This document shows positions 8,436 to 15,115 of a stretch of DNA of 35,890 nucleotides, one piece after another. The position numbers and the translations under genes were made by a program. Positions within the stretch are counted from its first letter, which is position 1. Every line of letters starts with the position of its first letter. The notes under the pieces are model-generated. The model did no database searches and was not told the origin of the DNA. It was given only the letters and a program-made list of their open reading frames with translations. Source of the stretch: Phascolarctobacterium sp. (GTDB lineage: Bacteria > Bacillota > Negativicutes > Acidaminococcales > Acidaminococcaceae); contig NZ_JAUNOQ010000019.1 in assembly GCF_030531065.1 (NCBI RefSeq), forward strand, positions 1 through 35,890, in the 5' to 3' direction.

Positions 8436-11288
8436 TTAATCGCTGCAGCCTATTTCCATCTTCTCCAGCAAATACTCTTCTTCAGCTTCCGTCAGCGCCG
8501 TTCCTTCTATCATCTTGCGCACAATCCTGGCTTTCTTCAGCAAATTACGCACTACGACGCCGGAATAATTTTGCGGTATTTGCTCCAAGGTAAAGCGCAC
8601 ATATTCCAAAGTTTTGGCGTCAACCTTGCTGTACCCCCACCGCTGGTCGCAAATATAGCCCAAAGCAAACAAAGAAGAATATAAGCCGCTGAATTGACGG
8701 TATTCGTTTATATAATTATTATTTATTACGCAGCAGAGAGCCACGGCAGCTTCATTTTCATCAAAAGGAATTTGGTACTCTTCCTTACCTTTGCGCAAAG
8801 AAATTCCCAAAGCTCTGGCCCTATTGCCTAACCAACCGATATTTGCTCCATTATAAACACAATCCCTGACCTTGTCAAAAATCCAAGCGTGTTCTATTCT
8901 CGCTAAGCTAAAAGCGTACAAGCAAGCGTCCTGATAGCTGCGTAAATCGCGCAGCTTGTTTAACTCAAGCAACTGCGCCTTGCTGCCGCAAACGCCCAAC
9001 GCAAGTATCGCCTGTATGTTGACGTTTATATTTCTCGTAATATAATGATATCCTCCTAAAGGCAGCGATAATTGCTCAAGGCAAATTTTAGCCAGCGCCT
9101 CCAGCTGCTCGCTATTCCATCCCGGGGCCAAATAACGCGCCAGCAAAAGTAAATGCATTCGCAAATTTGCGTCTTGCGAACGCTTCAGCTCGTCGATGAG
9201 CGGCCAGGCAAATTCCTCCGGGTTAGCGGCTTTTTTCAGCTTTTTAATTCTTTTCTGGATATCTTTGCGAATAGAACCCGGCGACCTCAAACTATAATGA
9301 TTGCAATAGGACATTTGCAAATATTGCTGTTTCAGCCATTTGATTTCGGTATAAGGGTCATAAGCGGCGCCGCTCTTAAAGCCTTTATTATTGATAGGTC
9401 TGGACTCGCGCCCTAAAGCGTGGTCGTCGCTGTAATAACCGACCGAAATTTCCGCTTGCTGACTTTCCAAAATATTTTCGCCGTCGTAATCGCTTGTAAA
9501 TGTCATTTCCATTTTTAAAAGCTTATTGGCGTTCATTTGTAAATCAATGCTTACATAGGCGCCGTCGTCATAGCTGCCGTCGAGCGTTACGCGACCGCTG
9601 GCAATGGTCATGTATTCGTCGGCGCTGATTTTCCTTTTAATAGGAATAGCTACTTCCCGTTGCTGCGGCGCCAGCTTAAAACCTTTTAATGTTTCGGCCT
9701 TATAAGGCAATTCGCTGCCAGCGGCAATCAATTCTTGAGTTTCACCGTTGCGCATGCCCAGGTACAGGCTTTCGTTAAGTATTTGCTTACCCCATTCAAT
9801 AGCAGCCGGGCGAAAAGCTTTTCTGCTTAAACCTGCACCGGCTGCCCGACGCTCCAGCACCGCTTCCGGCAAGCTAGTATCGCCCAATAAACGCATATCT
9901 TCCTGCATCTGCTCGGCGTACTTATGCAAATAATAATGATAGACTGCCGCGCCGCGCGCAACGGATTGATCCGGATCCAAAGCTACGATGGGCTCCATAC
10001 CAAAGAAAGCTTGTAAACGTTCCGTAACCATATAAAATTTGCTCATCCCGCCGTTAACAACGACTGCGTCCACGCGCGGTTCAGCGGCTAATTTAACCGC
10101 CGCCTTTTGCAAAACGTCCAAAACAGGATAAATAATATTGCGGCCTTCAGGCAGAGTTTTCCAAATCTTATAATCGTCAAATTTTAAATCCGCGCCCATA
10201 AACGGCTGCAAAATATTTTCAATTTCTTCCTGCGAAAAGCTATCGTCGTAAGCGTAGCCAATGCCGCCCATATTGCCGCCGACAAAAAATTTATCATCGT
10301 CGTCCCACCCGAACGAATCGCTCGCAGCAGCTTGAGAACGCATTCTTTCGCTCAGCTCCAGTTTTAATTCTTCGGCATAACGTACGAGCTGCGGCAAAAC
10401 AGCCTGCTCCTGTTGACGTATTTGGCGCACGATATCGGGATACGCGGCATACTGCTGCAAATAGCGGCGATACATTTCCTGCGCCAGGGCTTCGTCAAAA
10501 TCGTCGCCGCCCAGCAAAGTATAACGATTGGCCGCAATTTCGTCTACTTTTAAAACATCCGGGCAATCTTCGCGCCTTTTTATTTTGTGCAGAGTAATAT
10601 CCAGCGTGCCTCCGCCCAAATCAAAAACCAACACGTTCTTTTCACTGTTGAAATCAATTATCTTTTCGGAAATTTCTCCGTTCTGCACTTGGTTAATCAA
10701 ATCGTAAATAACGGCGTTGGGCTCGCTGAGCAGCACCGCCCGCTCGCTGCCGTCGTCATTCAACACCTTTACCCCGGCCAACGCAGCCGCGTCCCGCGTA
10801 GCCTTGCACATGGCCGCGTCGAAATTAGCCGGCACAGTTATAACCACGTCCTCCAGCTTCGTGCGGTAAATGCGTCCCGCTTCCTGCAAAAGGTGCTGCA
10901 AGATGCGCGCCGAAACCTGCGCCGGAGTTTTGTCAGGCACAGCGTCGGCCAAACCCACGGCCAGCTTTTTGCCCATTTGGCTTTTGATGGATTTAGCAAC
11001 CAGCTGTGGGCGCAATGGATATTGTATTTTAGCAAAATCGCCGACCAGCGGCTCGTAGCCCTGCTCCTCGCGATAATAAACGCAGGAAGGCAGCAACGGC
11101 TTTTTTTGCGTGCTTAATTTGGCCTTGGTCGTAACGCTGTTATAAATATCGACAGCGCGGGAGATATCCACAACTTTGCTCACAATATCCCCATTGGCTT
11201 TCAAATTGACTGTCGCTAAAACTGAATTAGTCGTTCCCAAATCTATGCCCACGCACAACTCGTTATGTTCTTCTTTATTAATCAACAT
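8436..11288 (-). CDS. Hsp70-like chaperone ATPase with extended C-terminus
   Basis: A 950-residue protein, much longer than DnaK (about 610-640). The N-terminal actin-like ATPase domain is complete: GIDLGTTN at 14-21 (phosphate 1), VITVPANF at 149-156, LSEPNA at 187-192, FDLGGGTLD at 222-230 (phosphate 2) and VNGGMSK at 411-417 (adenosine site). An Asp/Gly-rich insertion (about 327-349) interrupts the domain. Residues 460-640 resemble a beta-sandwich substrate domain. The last 300 residues are helical, perhaps HEAT-like, and not part of standard Hsp70. AAAGGAGG lies 9 nt before the ATG, which overlaps the upstream GrpE-like gene by 11 bp. It is therefore a second, specialised Hsp70 rather than the housekeeping dnaK; the client is unknown. 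Confidence 0.85.
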   Translation of the reverse strand: MLINKEEHNELCVGIDLGTTNSVLATVNLKANGDIVSKVVDISRAVDIYNSVTTKAKLSTQKKPLLPSCVYYREEQGYEPLVGDFAKIQYPLRPQLVAKSIKSQMGKKLAVGLADAVPDKTPAQVSARILQHLLQEAGRIYRTKLEDVVITVPANFDAAMCKATRDAAALAGVKVLNDDGSERAVLLSEPNAVIYDLINQVQNGEISEKIIDFNSEKNVLVFDLGGGTLDITLHKIKRREDCPDVLKVDEIAANRYTLLGGDDFDEALAQEMYRRYLQQYAAYPDIVRQIRQQEQAVLPQLVRYAEELKLELSERMRSQAAASDSFGWDDDDKFFVGGNMGGIGYAYDDSFSQEEIENILQPFMGADLKFDDYKIWKTLPEGRNIIYPVLDVLQKAAVKLAAEPRVDAVVVNGGMSKFYMVTERLQAFFGMEPIVALDPDQSVARGAAVYHYYLHKYAEQMQEDMRLLGDTSLPEAVLERRAAGAGLSRKAFRPAAIEWGKQILNESLYLGMRNGETQELIAAGSELPYKAETLKGFKLAPQQREVAIPIKRKISADEYMTIASGRVTLDGSYDDGAYVSIDLQMNANKLLKMEMTFTSDYDGENILESQQAEISVGYYSDDHALGRESRPINNKGFKSGAAYDPYTEIKWLKQQYLQMSYCNHYSLRSPGSIRKDIQKRIKKLKKAANPEEFAWPLIDELKRSQDANLRMHLLLLARYLAPGWNSEQLEALAKICLEQLSLPLGGYHYITRNINVNIQAILALGVCGSKAQLLELNKLRDLRSYQDACLYAFSLARIEHAWIFDKVRDCVYNGANIGWLGNRARALGISLRKGKEEYQIPFDENEAAVALCCVINNNYINEYRQFSGLYSSLFALGYICDQRWGYSKVDAKTLEYVRFTLEQIPQNYSGVVVRNLLKKARIVRKMIEGTALTEAEEEYLLEKMEIGCSD

Positions 11289-12387
11289 TTTCTTTTTCCT
11301 CCTTTACCTTAGGTCGCGAAATTTGCACCTGCTTTTCGCTATATATCCAACCGGGAGAAATTACCCGAATTTGCTTTTCTTCTGCCGCGCCGGCAAAAGG
11401 ACTGCCTTCATATTGCCAAAATTCTATATCCGCCGCCTTTACCTTATGCAAAGAGCCCGGTTGAAGCTGCGGGTCGATATGATTATCCCGCATAAATTGA
11501 ATTAATTTTTTTACCAAAATCAAAAGACCGTTAAGCTCCAGCGGAATCTGGCAGCCGCTGTCGCGTAATTTTGCCATGCCCACGCGCAGCTCCAGCAGCT
11601 GGTCTAAAATGCAGCCGTATTTTTCACTGTTCAACTTAGCGAAAAATTCCGTAAGTTCCTGCAAGCGGACGCTCGCCAAACGCTCGTCGAATTCTTCCTG
11701 TAAATCTCCCAACAGCATATTGGACTGCTCCAAAGCTTTTTCTGTTTGGGATAAGCGCAACTTTAAATTTTCGTAATCCGCCTGCAGCGCGGCAGGCGCG
11801 GCCTTGCCCTGCCCCGGAACGCGGCTTTCTCTTTTCTGGCTGCTGTAAGCCTTTTCGATAACGTCATGCAAATCATACAAAAGATATTTGCAAAACGTAT
11901 CGTTAAACCCCAACGCCAAACCCCTTTCCTTTTCTCCTAAAAGCTGCGGTATCGACGCCGCCGCTACCGCCAATAATAAATGGCTGTAAATGCCGCGCCG
12001 CTGCCCGCGTTTACTTTCTAAAAAGCTTCTATAACCGCTCTGGTATAATTTTAAAGCGTTTATATCGCCTGCCAACGCTTTTTGCAGATAGATGACCGTC
12101 GTCGCCGCGTCGGCAAAAACTTCTGCGCGGCGCGGCGCGTTATTGATATAATAATTGCGGTATAATTGCACAACAGCTTCCACATCGCATTCAAAACCGA
12201 ATTTATCGACAAGACATTTACAGCAGGCCGCAGGGCTTAATTTATAGTCTTCGGCCAAAAGCTGCAGCATCGCGTTTTCTAATTTTATCCCGGCAAAAGT
12301 TTTGCGGCAGCGTTTGCTTTTTTCCGCAACGCAGCGGTGGAATTCTTCAATAATGGCCTGTTTCTTCATATCCTTTTCATTAAACAT
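11278..12387 (-). CDS. GrpE-like protein with extra N-terminal helical domain
   Basis: A 369-residue protein. Residues 1-185 are an unrecognised helical domain with several Cys (CCKC at 55-58). Residues 200-240 form a likely coiled coil. Residues 240-302 are helical (ELTEFFAKLNSEKYGC and so on), and 303-361 resemble the GrpE beta-wing: DP near 305, then GWIYSEKQVQISRPKVK, comparable to the GY...RVxRPAxVxV ending of GrpE. GrpE dimers release ADP from Hsp70, and the next gene, overlapping by 11 bp, encodes an Hsp70-like ATPase, so a dedicated exchange factor is a reasonable inference. The resemblance is weak in sequence but supported by order and context. The ribosome site GGAG lies 9 nt before ATG. 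Confidence 0.6.
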   Translation of the reverse strand: MFNEKDMKKQAIIEEFHRCVAEKSKRCRKTFAGIKLENAMLQLLAEDYKLSPAACCKCLVDKFGFECDVEAVVQLYRNYYINNAPRRAEVFADAATTVIYLQKALAGDINALKLYQSGYRSFLESKRGQRRGIYSHLLLAVAAASIPQLLGEKERGLALGFNDTFCKYLLYDLHDVIEKAYSSQKRESRVPGQGKAAPAALQADYENLKLRLSQTEKALEQSNMLLGDLQEEFDERLASVRLQELTEFFAKLNSEKYGCILDQLLELRVGMAKLRDSGCQIPLELNGLLILVKKLIQFMRDNHIDPQLQPGSLHKVKAADIEFWQYEGSPFAGAAEEKQIRVISPGWIYSEKQVQISRPKVKEEKENVD

Positions 12388-12399
12388 TTGACATTGCTC

Positions 12400-13527
12400 C
12401 TATAACATAAAAATTTGCCCCTCTTGGGGAAAGATAAATTGCGTCCGGCAAGCGCCTTCTGCGGCAAAATCCCTGGCGATACCGCCAAAATTTGGTCCGG
12501 ACGGGCAATGCACCAAAAGCGCCAGCCGCGGATTTAATATTTTTATAAACTCCTTCATTTCCGCATAGCTTTCGTGCAGCGTATAATTGCCGCCAAAAAT
12601 TTTATAGCCTTCCCCCTCCGGCGCTTCCTTGCCGCTGACGGCAATGTGCGGCTTTGCGGCGTCTTTGGCTAAACAATTATAATGGCAGCCGCTTAGAATT
12701 GGCAGCCGCAGCTTTTCGGCAATTAACGCCGCCTCCATAGCCGCGCCTTTCAAAAATACAGGGAACTGCAGTCCGTTTTGCCGCTGCCAATTATTGACGG
12801 CCAAAAGCAATTCCATTGTCCGCCCGGCGTCCGCCGTCCGGAACCATACCGAATAACCGCGCGACAAATATTCATACGCCTTTTCCAACATATCCGCCAA
12901 CGTGCGCGGCTGCTTTTCAGAAGGCCTGTTGGCGTGCAAAGCGCAAATAATTAAAATATCTACGTCTAAATCAACCGGCAGCCACGCCTGATTTTGGACA
13001 AAGCAGGAATGAAAAGAATAATCGCCGGTATAAAGAATACGCTTGCCCCGATATTCAAACAGCGTCATCATCGCACCCGGCAAATGCCCGGCAGGATAAA
13101 AAGTTACGTTGTAATTTTCTTCGCGCAGCGTTTGCAGATAACTTACCTCCCGGCAAAAGGATTGCATCTGCAAATTTTGCCGCAGCCTGCGTTTTTTTGA
13201 CTGCATAGCCAGGCTGTGCTCCGCCAAAAATTTTGTAGCCGCCGTCAGATAAACCGCAGCCTGCGGCGCCTGCTGCATAAGTTCCGGCAGATAACCGACA
13301 TGGTCGCCGTGGGCGTGCGATATATAAACCTTATCCAGCTGGCTTAGCGAATCCATAAAGGGCGAAGCCAAAAGATAATGTAGCTTAGGCAAAACCGTTA
13401 TATCATTGCGCCTGGCTACGCCGCAATCCAACAACAAATTGCTGCCGCCCAAGCGCAAATAATAACAGCTGGCCCCCACGCTCTGCGCGCCTCCCAAGGC
13501 CATAAAATAAATATTATCGTCGTACAT
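12400..13527 (-). CDS. Metallo-beta-lactamase-fold protein of beta-CASP type
   Basis: A 375-residue metal-dependent hydrolase-fold protein. GGAQSVGASCYYLRLGGSNLLLDCG near the N-terminus is the usual opening strand pair, written here as one continuous region at 12-36 with GAQSVGAS as its key part. HAHGDH at 71-76 is the zinc-binding HxHxDH motif, GHLPGA at 147-152 supplies another ligand, and TGDYS at 167-171 the bridging Asp. This arrangement resembles CPSF/RNase J-type nucleases more than beta-lactamases. Cys replaces the common final His environment (VHCPSG near 354), so activity is uncertain. The start at 13527 is supported by AGAAAGG 9 nt upstream; the open frame reaches 13947, but the extension is basic and unlike the family. 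It is the first gene of the Hsp70-like operon, 12 bp before the GrpE-like gene. Confidence 0.8.
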   Translation of the reverse strand: MYDDNIYFMALGGAQSVGASCYYLRLGGSNLLLDCGVARRNDITVLPKLHYLLASPFMDSLSQLDKVYISHAHGDHVGYLPELMQQAPQAAVYLTAATKFLAEHSLAMQSKKRRLRQNLQMQSFCREVSYLQTLREENYNVTFYPAGHLPGAMMTLFEYRGKRILYTGDYSFHSCFVQNQAWLPVDLDVDILIICALHANRPSEKQPRTLADMLEKAYEYLSRGYSVWFRTADAGRTMELLLAVNNWQRQNGLQFPVFLKGAAMEAALIAEKLRLPILSGCHYNCLAKDAAKPHIAVSGKEAPEGEGYKIFGGNYTLHESYAEMKEFIKILNPRLALLVHCPSGPNFGGIARDFAAEGACRTQFIFPQEGQIFML

Positions 13528-13764
13528 AAATCCCAACCTTTCTTCCAACGCCGTAATCCTTGCGGAAACTCGCGTTTTACGCCGCCGCTTTTTATTACCG
13601 GGTATCGCTCTTACACTATGAATATCTTTTAAAAAAGGCTCTAAACGGCACGTTCCAAAAAAATTATTATATCCCGACTTCTTTCGCGACGTTCGCAAAT
13701 GTTTTTTTGCCTTCAATATTACAGCTCGCCAACGCGCTCTAATAGGCTTTTTCCAAAAATTTCC

Positions 13765-13793
13765 TTGCCAAAAAATGTTCGTTGTGGTATAGT
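13765..13793 (+). promoter_or_regulatory. Candidate sigma-A promoter toward the macro-domain gene
   Basis: TTGCCA (13765-13770) and TATAGT (13788-13793) are each one base from consensus and are separated by exactly 17 bp. Transcription would start near 13800 and give a leader of about 425 nt containing the 36-bp repeats and a terminator-like hairpin before the macro-domain gene. Confidence 0.5.
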
Positions 13794-13982
13794 AAAGGCA
13801 TAGCCAAAAACAAATCCTTTGCCAAAACCTCGCAGCCCTTGCGCAGCATGCCTTAAAAGGGCTTTTGAAGAATTTGTGAATTAGCGGCTGCTTTAAAATT
13901 CTGCATCTACTTGATGAACAGAATTTTGATTTACTATTGTAGGGCATTTTGCCCGCTCTGGAGGCCGTGTGCGAGCCTCAGA

Positions 13983-14165
13983 GTTTAAAGGCCTGATTAC
14001 CGCTTGCGGTTTTGTAACGCCAGATTAATAATAGGATTCATAAAAGCTTGCGAGTTTAAAGGCCTGATTACCGCTTGCGGTTTTGTAACTCGGGAACGTT
14101 AAGAATGATTTGGTTGAACTCAGAAGCGGGTTTAAAGGCCTGATTATCTTAATACGCAAATAAAC
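13983..14165 (+). repeat. Three 36-bp direct repeats, the last degenerate
   Basis: GTTTAAAGGCCTGATTACCG continuing to GTAAC occurs at 13983-14018 and 14054-14089, identical over 36 bp. A third copy at 14130-14165 keeps the first 17 bp exactly and the closing AAC. The intervals are 35 and 40 bp and unrelated to each other. Each full repeat contains the small palindrome ACCGC-TT-GCGGT followed by TTTT. The geometry resembles a minimal CRISPR array, but no cas gene is near, and the repeats could also be leader-RNA hairpins. The rest of 13528-14224 has no gene that I can support. Confidence 0.8.
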
Positions 14166-14215
14166 CCCAATTACGCATTAAGCTCTTTGCTTGCGCAAAT
14201 TGGGGTCTTTTTCTA
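14163..14215 (+). terminator. Hairpin with T-run just before the macro-domain gene
   Basis: ACCCCAATT near 14164 pairs with AATTGGGGT near 14197-14206 and is followed by CTTTTTCT. It ends only about 10 nt before the ATG at 14225, so it would cut off transcription of the macro-domain gene unless disrupted. That makes it a candidate attenuator. Confidence 0.6.
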
Positions 14216-14224
14216 ACGATTTCC

Positions 14225-14743
14225 ATGCAATATTCAATTATTTTAGGAGATATCGCCACAATTAAAGCCGACGCCATTGTCAACTCGTCCAACGCCTCGT
14301 TGCAAAAAGGGTCCGGTATGTGTAAAACTATTTATGAAAGAGCGGGAGAACGCGAACTATCCGCTTATTTAAAAGATTGCGATTCCTTGCCCTGCGGGCA
14401 TGCTATCGTAACGCCGGCGTTCGCCCTGCCCGCTAAATATATTATTCATACCGTCACGCCCAAATATTATCTTGCCCAAAACGACCGCAGCATTTTGCTA
14501 AGCCAATGTTATTCGGCAATTTTGCAAGCCGCAGCCTTTTACCAAATAAATACGCTGGCAATTCCTTGTCTTGGGGTAGGGCATCACGGCTGGCCCTTAG
14601 CCGAAGCGGCAACGATAGGCGTAAAAACGCTTCAATGGCGCTTAGAAGAACTAAATACTCCGACCGCGCTGCAAAAAATTATTTTCGTTTGTCACACGCA
14701 GGAACAATATGCGGCATATAGCAAATTTATTTTTCCTCTTTAA
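14225..14743 (+). CDS. Macro-domain protein (ADP-ribose binding or hydrolysis)
   Basis: A 172-residue single macro domain. ILGDIATIKADAIVNSSN at the N-terminus is the conserved first strand and loop, GSGMCKTIYERAG corresponds to the GGG(V/M)xxxIxxxAG ligand loop, GHAIVTPAFALPAKYIIHTV is the central strand, and PCLGVGHHGWPLAEAA is the second ligand loop. Family members bind ADP-ribose and often remove it from proteins or nucleic acids, or act on O-acetyl-ADP-ribose. The length is that of a complete stand-alone domain, and the start is fixed by the domain edge. There is no clear ribosome site before the ATG, and a terminator-like hairpin lies immediately upstream. It is transcribed divergently from the Hsp70-like operon. 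Confidence 0.85.
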   Translation: MQYSIILGDIATIKADAIVNSSNASLQKGSGMCKTIYERAGERELSAYLKDCDSLPCGHAIVTPAFALPAKYIIHTVTPKYYLAQNDRSILLSQCYSAILQAAAFYQINTLAIPCLGVGHHGWPLAEAATIGVKTLQWRLEELNTPTALQKIIFVCHTQEQYAAYSKFIFPL

Positions 14744-14752
14744 AGCGCACCG

Positions 14753-14789
14753 CTTTATATTACTCATAACACTTTATATTACTCATAAC
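14753..14789 (+). repeat. 19-bp tandem duplication
   Basis: CTTTATATTACTCATAACA occurs twice back to back directly after the macro-domain stop codon. Confidence 0.85.
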
Positions 14790-14796
14790 ATAATTA

Positions 14797-14842
14797 AAAG
14801 GCGCTCAAAATGCTTAATGCAAATCGAGCGCCTTCTTTGTAT
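14797..14842. terminator. Bidirectional terminator after the macro-domain gene
   Basis: AAGGCGCTC pairs with GAGCGCCTT around a loop of about 19 nt. T-rich tails follow on both strands (TTCTTTGTATTTT on plus; TTTTAATT on minus), so it can serve the macro-domain gene. Confidence 0.7.
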
Positions 14843-14864
14843 TTTGAAAAACTAAAACTTCAGC

Positions 14865-15074
14865 TTAAAACGCCGGTTCAATCGTCCCTTTATATTTATC
14901 GGCGATGAATTTTCTTACGGCTTCGGATTGATAAGCCTTGATAAATTCCTTATACTCCGGCTTATCTTTATCCTTATTGCGGGCCGCGATATTTGTTACC
15001 GCCAACAGCTCGTCCTTAACTTCCAATTCCGGATTTTCCAGACAGCAGACAAATTTATCTGCATACCCTAAACC
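14865..15074 (-). pseudogene. MetQ/NlpA-type lipoprotein C-terminal remnant
   Basis: The minus strand from about 15074 to the TAA at 14865-14867 reads without interruption, including TNIAARNKDKDKPEYKEFI and then FIADKYKGTIEPAF. This is the characteristic C-terminus of methionine ABC transporter substrate-binding lipoproteins (…KYKGxxxPAF). About 200 N-terminal residues with the lipobox are missing, and no permease or ATPase gene is adjacent. It is a scar squeezed between the macro-domain gene and gyrA. Confidence 0.8.
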
Positions 15075-15115
15075 CTAAATTTTTAAATTGGCGTTACCGC
15101 CGCGCTTTCAAAAGC

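Noticed and set aside
10587-11117. 176-residue open frame antisense to the Hsp70-like gene
   Set aside because: Lies wholly opposite the conserved ATPase domain and has no ribosome site or recognisable motif.
13528-13947. N-terminal extension of the metallo-beta-lactamase gene to 13947
   Set aside because: It is basic, Phe/Cys/Trp-rich and unlike the family; the ATG at 13527 has a good ribosome site and begins exactly at the fold's first strand.
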